Shown here: one piece after another, positions 57,484-64,000 of the stretch
How the letters are laid out: each line of letters starts with the position of its first letter
Numbering within the stretch: position 1 is the stretch's first letter
Assembly: GCF_002234575.2 (NCBI RefSeq)
Contig: NZ_CP022464.2
Coordinates: forward strand, 1,302,001-1,366,000
Reading direction: 5' to 3'
DNA length: 64,000 nucleotides
DNA from: Enterocloster bolteae
Lineage (GTDB): Bacteria; Bacillota; Clostridia; Lachnospirales; Lachnospiraceae
The notes under the pieces: model-generated
Told to the model about the DNA's origin: nothing
The model's input: only the letters and a program-made list of their open reading frames with translations
The model's database searches: none
Translations under genes and position numbers: made by a program

Positions 57484-59238
57484 ATGAGGAAAGGAAAGCA
57501 GAAAAGCATTGACACCTTGATGGGGGCGCTGGCGGAGGCAGAAAGCCGGGCTTTTTATGAGGAAGAGGACAACGTTTTAAACGACCTGGATGAACTTTTG
57601 AATGTTTTTTTAAGGAAGGGTGAGGAGCCGGAACGCAGACAGCTTTTAAAGGAGTATGATTCCGGCTTGCCACTTACCGGACCTGAGGGGATTCGCAGGA
57701 AGCTGGGAGCCATTGACATGGAGTTTTTTGGCCGCGCTTACTTCCCCCACTACTTTTCCAGGCCCTCTCCGGATTTCCACCGGGATCTGGATGCCATCTG
57801 GCAGGACGGTGTGTTAAAGGGACGTTTTCCCATTACACGAAAGGCTGCCAGGGAAATCAACCGTCTGGAGGGCTGCCGCAGGGCCGTGGCAGCACCGAGA
57901 GGCCACGCCAAGAGTACCACGCTGACCTTCAAGGGGAGTATGCATGCCATCCTGTATCAATACAAACATTACCCCATCATCCTTTCTGACAGTTCAGACC
58001 AGGCCGAGGGCTTTCTCGAGAATATCCGTGTGGAGTTTGAGGAAAACGGCCTGATACGGGAGGACTTCGGGAATCTCCAGGGAAAGGTATGGCGTAACAA
58101 TGTAATATTGACCACCACCAACATAAAGGTGGAGGCTATCGGGTCGGGCAAGAAGATACGAGGCAGGAAGCACCGGAACTGGAGGCCGGACCTGCTGGTG
58201 CTGGATGATATTGAAAATGATGAGAACGTCCGGACAGCGGAGCAGCGTTCCAAGCTTTCAAACTGGTTTAACAAGGCTGTTTCCAAGGCAGGCGACAGCT
58301 ATACGGATATCGTGTATATCGGGACCCTGCTGCATTATGACAGCCTATTAGCCCATACCCTGACCAACACGGGGTATAAATCCATCAAATACAAAGCGGT
58401 GCTCTCCTTTTCCCAGGCAGATGACCTTTGGAAGGAATGGGAGGACATATACACGGACCTTTCCAATGATTCCCATGCGGAGGATGCAAAGGCATTCTTT
58501 GAAGCCCATAAGGCAGAGATGCTGAAAGGGACGGAGGTACTGTGGGAGGAGAAGCTGTCCTATTATGACCTGATGAAGATGCGGATTGATGAGGGAGAGG
58601 CATCCTTTAACAGCGAGGAACAGAACGAACCTATCAACCCGGATGACTGCCTGTTCCAGGAGGAATGGCTGGATTACTACAACGAAGCCGAGGTGGACTT
58701 TAAGGACCGCAGCTTTGTGTTTTACGGCTTTGTGGACCCATCCCTTGGAAAGACCAAGCACAGCGACTTTTCGGCTATCATTACACTGGCTAAGCATAAG
58801 GGAACGGGATATATGTATGTGTTTGACGCTGATATCGAGCGGCGCCATCCGGACCGCATCATATCGGATATCCTGGAAAAGGAGCGGCGGATCAGACGGG
58901 ATTATGGCAGGGGATATAAGAAATTTGGTTGTGAGACGGTGCAGTTCCAATGGTTTTTAAAGGAGGAGCTGGTAAAAGCCAGCGCCAGAGCGGGGCTGTA
59001 CCTGCCTGTGGAGGAAGTCCCGCAGACGGCGGACAAGACACTGCGCATCCAGACCATGCAGCCGGATATCAAGAACAAATACATCAAGTTTAACCGCCGT
59101 CATAAGCGCCTGCTGGAGCAGCTGGTACAGTTCCCGATGGGGGCCCATGATGATGGCCCAGACGCCCTGGAAGGGTGCCGGACCCTGGCTAAGAAGGTCA
59201 GAAAGTTTAAGGTCATTCCAAGGGAGAGCCTGATCTGA
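57484..59238 (+). CDS. Phage terminase large subunit
   Basis: About 584 residues. The ATPase has AAPRGHAKSTTLTF near 136-149 and Walker B LLVLDDIEND near 238; the RNase H-type nuclease has FVDPSLGKTKHSDFSAII near 417-434 and the late GAHDDGPDAL. It cuts concatemeric or integrated DNA and drives packaging. ATG 57484 is nine bases from AGGAGG; the GTG nine bases earlier abuts it. Confidence 0.93.
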   Translation: MRKGKQKSIDTLMGALAEAESRAFYEEEDNVLNDLDELLNVFLRKGEEPERRQLLKEYDSGLPLTGPEGIRRKLGAIDMEFFGRAYFPHYFSRPSPDFHRDLDAIWQDGVLKGRFPITRKAAREINRLEGCRRAVAAPRGHAKSTTLTFKGSMHAILYQYKHYPIILSDSSDQAEGFLENIRVEFEENGLIREDFGNLQGKVWRNNVILTTTNIKVEAIGSGKKIRGRKHRNWRPDLLVLDDIENDENVRTAEQRSKLSNWFNKAVSKAGDSYTDIVYIGTLLHYDSLLAHTLTNTGYKSIKYKAVLSFSQADDLWKEWEDIYTDLSNDSHAEDAKAFFEAHKAEMLKGTEVLWEEKLSYYDLMKMRIDEGEASFNSEEQNEPINPDDCLFQEEWLDYYNEAEVDFKDRSFVFYGFVDPSLGKTKHSDFSAIITLAKHKGTGYMYVFDADIERRHPDRIISDILEKERRIRRDYGRGYKKFGCETVQFQWFLKEELVKASARAGLYLPVEEVPQTADKTLRIQTMQPDIKNKYIKFNRRHKRLLEQLVQFPMGAHDDGPDALEGCRTLAKKVRKFKVIPRESLI

Positions 59239-59261
59239 CAAGAAAGGAAAGAAGGAATCCA

Positions 59262-60626
59262 ATGATTGTATATATGGACCGGGCCTCCATCGAGTCCCTG
59301 ACGGTGAAGGATATCCGGGAAATCGTGGTGAAGCAAAGCTACCAAATGAAATACAGGAAACTGGAACGCTACTATGTGGGGGATCATGACATCCTGCATT
59401 CAGAGCGGACAGATAAGACCGGAGGTGACAACCGGATTGTCAATAACATGGCCCGCTACATCACCGACACGGCCACAGGCTATTTCCTGGGGCAGCCGGT
59501 GGTGTACAGCTCCGAGAACGAGGAATATCTGCAGACCATTCAGGATATCTTCGACTATAACGATGAGCAGGATCACAACACGGAGCTGGGGAAACAGTGC
59601 AGCATCAAAGGGGACTGCTTTGAGATGGTCTATCTGGATGAGGACGGGAGGATCCGGCTGGGCCTGGTTTTCCCGGAAAACCTTATCCTGTTTTATGAGA
59701 CGGAAAGCGAGTTCACCTCCCCGCTTGCGGCCATCCGCATGGTGCGGGGCATGGATAAGAATGGGAATATTCTCCTGCGTGTGGAGTTTTGGACGTGGAC
59801 CCAGGTTATCTACCTACAATCTTTTAACGGAGGAGTGTTAGAAGTGACCGGGTGGAAAGAGCATTATTGGAATGACGTGCCATTTTGCGAGTACGTCAAC
59901 AACCGGGAGCGGATTGGGGACTTTGAAGGGGTCCTTTCCGAGATTGACGCTTATAACCGGGTGCAATCCAATACGGCCAACTATTTTCAGTACAATGACG
60001 ATGCCATCCTGAAGGTGACGCGGCTGGGGGATGTGGATTCCAAGGACATAGCGCAGATGAAGCGGGAACGTGCCGTCATTCTGGAGGATGGAGGAGATGT
60101 GGGATGGATTTTAAAGACAGTGGATGACACGGCGCTCGAGAACTATAAGAACCGGTTGCGTGAGGATATCCACCTGGGAGCCAATGTCCCCAACATGACA
60201 GATGAGGCGTTTGGAGGGAATCTGTCCGGTGTGGCGGTCTCCTATAAGCTGTGGGGCCTGGAGCAGATATGCGCCATCAAGGAACGGAAGTTCAAGCGGG
60301 CTCTGCAGCGGAGGATTGAGCTAATTACCCACGTCCTGAACCTGCTGGGACATAATTATGATTACCGGGACCTTGATATGCAGTTCCGGCGTAATAAGCC
60401 GCAGAACATCCTGGAGCAGTCACAAATCATAGGAAACCTGTCCAGTATGCTGTCTAAGGAGACGCTGCTGCAACTTCTGCCCTTTGTGGACAATCCGAAG
60501 GAGGAGCTGGAAAAGCTGGAGGAGGAGAAACAGGAGGGGATGGAATCCTTTGGTATGTACCAGAACCTGGCCCGGGCATTCCAGACCGAAGAGGCCGACC
60601 AGGAAGGGGAGGCTGAAAAAGGATGA
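59262..60626 (+). CDS. SPP1 gp6-type phage portal protein
   Basis: A 454-residue portal. Family blocks: KLERYYVGDHDIL, NRIVNNMARYITDTATGYFL, GDCFEMVYLDEDGRI, VPNMTDEAFGGNLSGVAVSY. Mu uses an unrelated-looking DUF935 portal, so the head module was probably acquired from a siphovirus. The end is acidic (EKLEEEKQEGMESF). The gene overlaps the next by four bases. Confidence 0.93.
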   Translation: MIVYMDRASIESLTVKDIREIVVKQSYQMKYRKLERYYVGDHDILHSERTDKTGGDNRIVNNMARYITDTATGYFLGQPVVYSSENEEYLQTIQDIFDYNDEQDHNTELGKQCSIKGDCFEMVYLDEDGRIRLGLVFPENLILFYETESEFTSPLAAIRMVRGMDKNGNILLRVEFWTWTQVIYLQSFNGGVLEVTGWKEHYWNDVPFCEYVNNRERIGDFEGVLSEIDAYNRVQSNTANYFQYNDDAILKVTRLGDVDSKDIAQMKRERAVILEDGGDVGWILKTVDDTALENYKNRLREDIHLGANVPNMTDEAFGGNLSGVAVSYKLWGLEQICAIKERKFKRALQRRIELITHVLNLLGHNYDYRDLDMQFRRNKPQNILEQSQIIGNLSSMLSKETLLQLLPFVDNPKEELEKLEEEKQEGMESFGMYQNLARAFQTEEADQEGEAEKG

Positions 60627-62344
60627 ACCAGCGGCAACGCAATGCATGGATTGAAGCAGCAAAAGAACAGGTCTTACGGAACGCAGAAGCGTCCGATGGA
60701 TGCGAGGCAGACTTGATGGAGCTGTATGACGAATGTGTGAATGGCCTTGAAAATGAAATACGGGCCTTTTACAGCCGGTATGCAAGGGACAATCAGCTGA
60801 CAGAGGCCCAGGCCTCAAAGCTGCTGACGGGAAAGGAATACAGTACATGGAAAAAGTCATTGGAGGGATACCTTGAGGAACTGGAAGGCCAGGGGAAGGA
60901 TTCGCGGCTGGCCTTGGAACTGAACACCCTGGCGGCCAAGAGCCAGGTCAGCCGGAAGGAGCAGCTGCTGGCGAATGTGTACCATAACATGTCACGTCTG
61001 GCTGGCCGGTCAGAGACAGAGTTGACCGGACTGCTGGAAGGCCTTGTTCAGACCAACTATGAACGTAAAATGTTCGATATCCAGAGTATCGGGGGCGTGG
61101 CCTGGGATGTGTCGAAGGTGGATGAACGGCTGTTAAAGCAGATATTATCTTATCCATGGAGCGGAAGGCAGTATTCAAAAGCGCTTTGGGACAACACGGA
61201 CCAGCTGGCAGCGCTGACCCGCCGTGAACTGACTCTGGGATTCATGAGCGGGGCCAGTGTGGATAAGATTGCAAAGGAGATTGACGATGTGATGGGGAAG
61301 GGAAGGTATGCGGCCCAGCGTCTGGTACGGACGGAGGCCAGTTACTTTGCCAATCAGGGCCAGCTGCTTGCGTATCAGGATGCCGGAGTGACAAAGTACC
61401 GTTTCCTGGGGGGAGGCTGTGAAATCTGCCAGCGCCTGAATGGTCAGATGTTTGAACTATCAGACGCACGCGCCGGGGAAAACCTGCCGCCCATCCATCC
61501 GAACTGTAAATGTACCACGGTGGCTGCATATGATATACCTGTATTTAAACAGCGCCAGGGAAATCCGCTGGAAAGCAATCCGAAGTTTGAAGAATGGAAG
61601 AAAAAGCATATGGAGGAAGCGGATCAAGTGGAATCAGGACCAGGACAGGAGCCGGTTAAGAAAGGCATCTTTGCGAGCCTAAAGGAACGACGGGAGGCGA
61701 CCGGCCTGCTGCAGCCCTACGCATCCAAGGTAAAGGTGACCGGGGAGGTCAATCAAGCAAATTACAAGAAAGCAGCTGCGGAGCTGGAACGGCAGCTTGC
61801 AAAGGCCCCGTTTCAGAAACTGGATGAAATCACCATATTTGATTCCCGGGATGCGCCTGGAAAAATAGGCTCAGCCGTTGGAAAACAATTACGGATGGGT
61901 ACGGCACTCATGAATGCGCCGGAGAAGTATTATGAAGGAAGTGTACTGAACTGGACAAAACGGATTGAAACTTCCATGGGAAAGCTGCGGACGAGACTAA
62001 ATGAAGGGGCATCGGAAGCAGTCAGGGAGGCATATGGCAGGCAGATGGAATTAAAACGCTACAGCCGGGGAAATGTCTTATATAACGGCCGTGAGATAGC
62101 ATGTGTCATCCAGCATGAAATGATGCATATGATTGTAAACGAAACAGGGATGCGGGATGACAGGGAATTAAAGGAATGTTATAATAGGGCTATGAAAAGC
62201 GGCGATATTTATGGTATTTCCTACCGCGCTTCGGAAAATGAACGGGAGTTTATTTGTGAGGCAGCGGTTATGTACGAAAACGGGGAGCCGATGCCGGAAT
62301 ACATAAAACGCCTGGTGAAGGAGTGTAAATCGCATGAAGCATGA
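60623..62344 (+). CDS. MuF head protein with C-terminal metallopeptidase domain
   Basis: A 573-residue protein. Residues 1-220 are helical; the MuF core at about 225-315 has VRTEASYFANQGQLLAYQDA, GGCEICQRLNG and LPPIHPNCKCTTVAAYD. After a linker, residues 370-573 form a separate domain with the zinc motif HEMMH (498-502) and possible third ligand Glu in ENEREFICEAAV near 538-550. MuF proteins with variable C-terminal toxin domains are known phage polymorphic toxins. This one would be a metallopeptidase toxin, carried in the virion. SPP1 gp7 (about 300) lacks such a tail. Confidence 0.88.
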   Translation: MNQRQRNAWIEAAKEQVLRNAEASDGCEADLMELYDECVNGLENEIRAFYSRYARDNQLTEAQASKLLTGKEYSTWKKSLEGYLEELEGQGKDSRLALELNTLAAKSQVSRKEQLLANVYHNMSRLAGRSETELTGLLEGLVQTNYERKMFDIQSIGGVAWDVSKVDERLLKQILSYPWSGRQYSKALWDNTDQLAALTRRELTLGFMSGASVDKIAKEIDDVMGKGRYAAQRLVRTEASYFANQGQLLAYQDAGVTKYRFLGGGCEICQRLNGQMFELSDARAGENLPPIHPNCKCTTVAAYDIPVFKQRQGNPLESNPKFEEWKKKHMEEADQVESGPGQEPVKKGIFASLKERREATGLLQPYASKVKVTGEVNQANYKKAAAELERQLAKAPFQKLDEITIFDSRDAPGKIGSAVGKQLRMGTALMNAPEKYYEGSVLNWTKRIETSMGKLRTRLNEGASEAVREAYGRQMELKRYSRGNVLYNGREIACVIQHEMMHMIVNETGMRDDRELKECYNRAMKSGDIYGISYRASENEREFICEAAVMYENGEPMPEYIKRLVKECKSHEA

Positions 62345-62534
62345 GAACTGTGAAAACTGCTTGGTATACGATGAACTGATGGAGGGAATCCTGGCTCCCT
62401 GTGATGAGGAGGAGGCATGGAAGCTCCACTACTGCCTGTCATATGAAAAAGGAATCCCAAAAGAGATATGGTCCGGGAAGAACGCCTGCCCGCATCGGAT
62501 TGAGCCAGAATCATCTGAAAGAACGATACAGTAA
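62334..62534 (+). CDS. Small cysteine-rich protein, candidate immunity protein
   Basis: A 66-residue acidic protein: MKHENCENCLVYDELM, LAPCDEEEAWKLHYCLSY and KNACPHRI, five Cys in all, perhaps a zinc site. It overlaps the MuF gene by 11 bases behind AAGGAG, so both are made together. Its position straight after the toxin domain is that of an immunity gene. No family assignment; it could also be an unrelated head cofactor. Confidence 0.6.
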   Translation: MKHENCENCLVYDELMEGILAPCDEEEAWKLHYCLSYEKGIPKEIWSGKNACPHRIEPESSERTIQ

Positions 62535-62543
62535 CGAAATGAG

Positions 62544-62572
62544 AATGAGTCCCATCTATGGGGCTTATTTTA
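62544..62572 (+). terminator. Weak hairpin after the MuF-associated gene
   Basis: AATGAGTCCC (62544-62553) pairs with GGGGCTTATT (62560-62569) with two wobbles, followed by TTATTACG. It may reduce expression of downstream genes relative to the head genes before it. Confidence 0.45.
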
Positions 62573-62607
62573 TTACGCAAAAATAGGAGCAATGGAAGGA
62601 GAACATC

Positions 62608-62976
62608 ATGGAAAAACGTAAATTACTGTTAAAGGACGGAACAGCCATCATCTTGGAAGCCGGATCCTGCCTGGGGCAGATGGAGGCCGCCTATGAGGGG
62701 CGGGAAGCCTTAATGACGGATTGGGAGAAGATGACAAAAGAGAACTTATCCCGGGTACAGATAAAGAATGGTGATACGGTGACCGGGACATATGAGCACC
62801 TCATACTTGGAAATCCGGTGCTGGTAGTCCGGGGAAAGGAGGACGGCACCCTCCTTGCTTCCTGGGGGATCCGGGAACGTACGGAACTCGAAAAGCTGGC
62901 GGACCGAGTAGGGGCAGTGGAGGAAACCACGGATGTGCTTACTATGGATGCACTGACAGGAGGTGAGGGAGCATGA
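62608..62976 (+). CDS. Hypothetical phage protein
   Basis: A 122-residue protein: RKLLLKDGTAIILEAGSCLG, VTGTYEHLILGNPVLVVRG and a C-terminal helix (RTELEKLADRVGAVEETTDV). It recalls small XkdW-like structural proteins, but the match is weak. It overlaps the next gene by four bases. Confidence 0.6.
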   Translation: MEKRKLLLKDGTAIILEAGSCLGQMEAAYEGREALMTDWEKMTKENLSRVQIKNGDTVTGTYEHLILGNPVLVVRGKEDGTLLASWGIRERTELEKLADRVGAVEETTDVLTMDALTGGEGA

Positions 62977-63098
62977 TACAGACATTGACCCGTATCTATC
63001 GAGAAACAGGCAACGAACAATATCTGACCAATGCGGTCAAAAAGAAGTGGATCAAAGAGGAAGAAAAAGCCCAAATCATGGCGGAAGTAAATGGATAG
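62973..63098 (+). CDS. 41-residue XkdX-like protein
   Basis: The peptide includes NAVKKKWIKEEEKAQIM, like the AVKKGWIT-EEY core of XkdX proteins, which usually follow XkdW genes in tail regions. Here the pair sits in the head region. The ATGA overlap and GGAGG support translation. Confidence 0.65.
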   Translation: MIQTLTRIYRETGNEQYLTNAVKKKWIKEEEKAQIMAEVNG

Positions 63099-63110
63099 GA
63101 GGAACATTGG

Positions 63111-63785
63111 ATGGAAGAAGGAACAAAGGCAGCTGTGTCAGAAACGGTATTGGAGCAGCAGGGAGAGAAACAGGAGGAGGGGGGACTGCTTGATAAGATA
63201 CGCAGCCTCCTGGGAGGCAGCCAGAAGAAAGAGGAGAGCCCAGGAACACAGACGCCCGCAAAGGATGGGAAAACAGCAGGGGAAACAAAGGAGGAAGGGA
63301 CAGACGGGAAGGCGGCTTCCCATGAAAAGCAGGCAGAAAAAACCTATACCCAGGCAGAGCTGGCCGCAGAGATTGAAAAAGCCGTAAAGGAAGCAAAGGA
63401 GGCGGAAGAGGCCCGGCGGGCGGAGGAAAAGCGCCTGGAGAAGCTTTCACCGCAGGAACGGGAGGCCGAGGAGCGGGAGGCCATAAAAAAGGAGAACGCA
63501 GAGCTGACCGGGAAACTGAAGCGGATGGAGCTGGAACAGAAAGCGTCCGCTAAGCTGGCGGAGAAGAAGCTTCCGGGCGGACTGTCGGAATTCCTGGATT
63601 ATACAGATGAAGCCAGGATGGCGGCCAGCCTGGAGAAGATTGGAGCCATGTACCAGGAGCAGTTGGAGACCGGCATCAAGGAGCGACTTAAGGGCACCAC
63701 TCCCAAGGGACTGGGAGGAGCAGCCAGTCTGACAGACGGCATGATCAGCGCGGAAATCCAGAAACGAATCAGAGGAGGATTATAA
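63111..63785 (+). CDS. Phage scaffolding protein (DUF4355 type)
   Basis: A 224-residue, highly charged protein. Residues 40-85 are disordered, 85-155 a coiled coil (YTQAELAAEIEKAVKEAKEA, then REAIKKENAELTGKLKRMEL), and the end a small domain with LPGGLSEFLDYTDEARMAAS. The position between MuF and capsid genes and the composition fit scaffolds of the DUF4355 family. AGGAGG precedes the ATG. Confidence 0.85.
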   Translation: MEEGTKAAVSETVLEQQGEKQEEGGLLDKIRSLLGGSQKKEESPGTQTPAKDGKTAGETKEEGTDGKAASHEKQAEKTYTQAELAAEIEKAVKEAKEAEEARRAEEKRLEKLSPQEREAEEREAIKKENAELTGKLKRMELEQKASAKLAEKKLPGGLSEFLDYTDEARMAASLEKIGAMYQEQLETGIKERLKGTTPKGLGGAASLTDGMISAEIQKRIRGGL

Positions 63786-63786
63786 G

Positions 63787-64000
63787 ATGGCAAACACAAT
63801 TGAGTATGCAAAGATATTTCAGCCGGAGCTTGACGCGGCAGCTGTGGAACAGGCTACATCCGGCTGGATGGAGGTGAACCGTGACCTGGTGCGCTACAGC
63901 GGGGGCGATGAGGTGAAAATACCCAATGTCGTCATGGACGGGCTGGCGGACTATGACCGAGCGAACGGGTTTGTCGCAGGCAGCGTGGACCTTTCGTGGC
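63787..64000 (+). CDS. Major capsid protein (N-terminal part)
   Basis: The first 71 residues: ANTIEYAKIFQPELDAAAVE, then TSGWMEVNRDLVRYSGGDEV and KIPNVVMDGLADYDRANGF. This is the N-terminal pattern of phage capsid proteins that follow DUF4355 scaffolds. The gene runs off the window. Confidence 0.85.
   Translation, partial: MANTIEYAKIFQPELDAAAVEQATSGWMEVNRDLVRYSGGDEVKIPNVVMDGLADYDRANGFVAGSVDLSW

Larger units (their letters stand above)
46640..64000 (+). mobile_element. Mu-like transposable prophage (left part, open at window end)
   Basis: From here on the genes are phage genes in Mu order: repressor, Ner/Cro-like gene, MuA, MuB, small early genes, GemA, Mor, gp25/gp26/gp27-like genes, then packaging and head genes. 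Head genes resemble SPP1 rather than Mu. The left end is not fixed: it lies between the FAD gene stop (46638) and the repressor (47222), perhaps at the TG near 46675. The right end is outside the window. No host gene remnant is seen inside. Confidence 0.9.

Noticed and set aside
1..64000. tRNA or rRNA genes and phage attachment site in a tRNA
   Set aside because: No cloverleaf or rRNA sequence was recognised by eye, and a Mu-like phage does not need a tRNA attachment site.

Overview
The window looks like chromosome from a Lachnospiraceae bacterium, most like the Enterocloster / Clostridium clostridioforme group. The basis is gene content: a clostridial-size pyruvate phosphate dikinase, the ireB-ruvX-DUF1292 cluster, RNase J, MtaB, TrmR plus U32 peptidase, CofE without visible F420 genes, strong AGGAGG ribosome binding sites and frequent GTG/TTG starts. 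This is inference from protein families, not a taxonomic search.

Region 1 (1-12.2 kb) is mixed accessory and metabolic DNA. It holds the end of a DpnII-type restriction-modification locus, a yjdF gene behind a probable yjdF riboswitch, a WYL regulator, and a CofE / aspartate dehydrogenase / hydroxyacid dehydrogenase row. A MarR-controlled heterodimeric ABC exporter follows, with a palindrome over its own -10 box, then a cell-wall-binding secreted protein. Region 2 (12.2-35.1 kb) is core housekeeping: a sulfite-exporter-like permease, prmA-rsmE, a cysteine desulfurase with thiI, mtaB, ireB-ruvX-DUF1292-RNase J, an MltG-like protein with trmR and a U32 protease, an M16 peptidase, era, recO, a lipoprotein, glycyl-tRNA synthetase, and pssA-psd for phosphatidylethanolamine.

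Region 3 (35.1-46.6 kb) has an OmpR-type two-component system, ppdK, and an IclR regulator divergent from a three-gene catabolic operon (TPP enzyme, zinc alcohol dehydrogenase, molybdopterin-dehydrogenase-type FAD subunit). The gap after the response regulator holds an apparently intact type I toxin-antitoxin locus of Fst/par architecture: a 31-residue membrane toxin and a convergent antitoxin RNA that share one terminator. The antitoxin RNA carries a near-copy of the complement of the toxin start region. Two decayed copies lie nearby, one of which is an old tandem duplication that includes the 3' end of the response regulator gene.

Region 4 (about 46.65 kb to the window end) is a Mu-like transposable prophage, cut off inside its major capsid gene. 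It runs in order: divergent repressor and Ner/Cro-like gene with three operators, MuA transposase (D263, D328, E382), MuB, an early operon with GemA and Mor homologues, then the packaging and head genes. Head genes are of SPP1 type (portal, MuF, scaffold, capsid), so the phage is a Mu/siphovirus hybrid. Three parts stand out: two twister self-cleaving ribozymes in the early operon; a NusG paralogue followed by a 294-base leader with an intrinsic terminator, placed between the small and large terminase genes; and a MuF head protein with a C-terminal HEMMH metallopeptidase domain, followed by a small overlapping gene that may encode its immunity protein.
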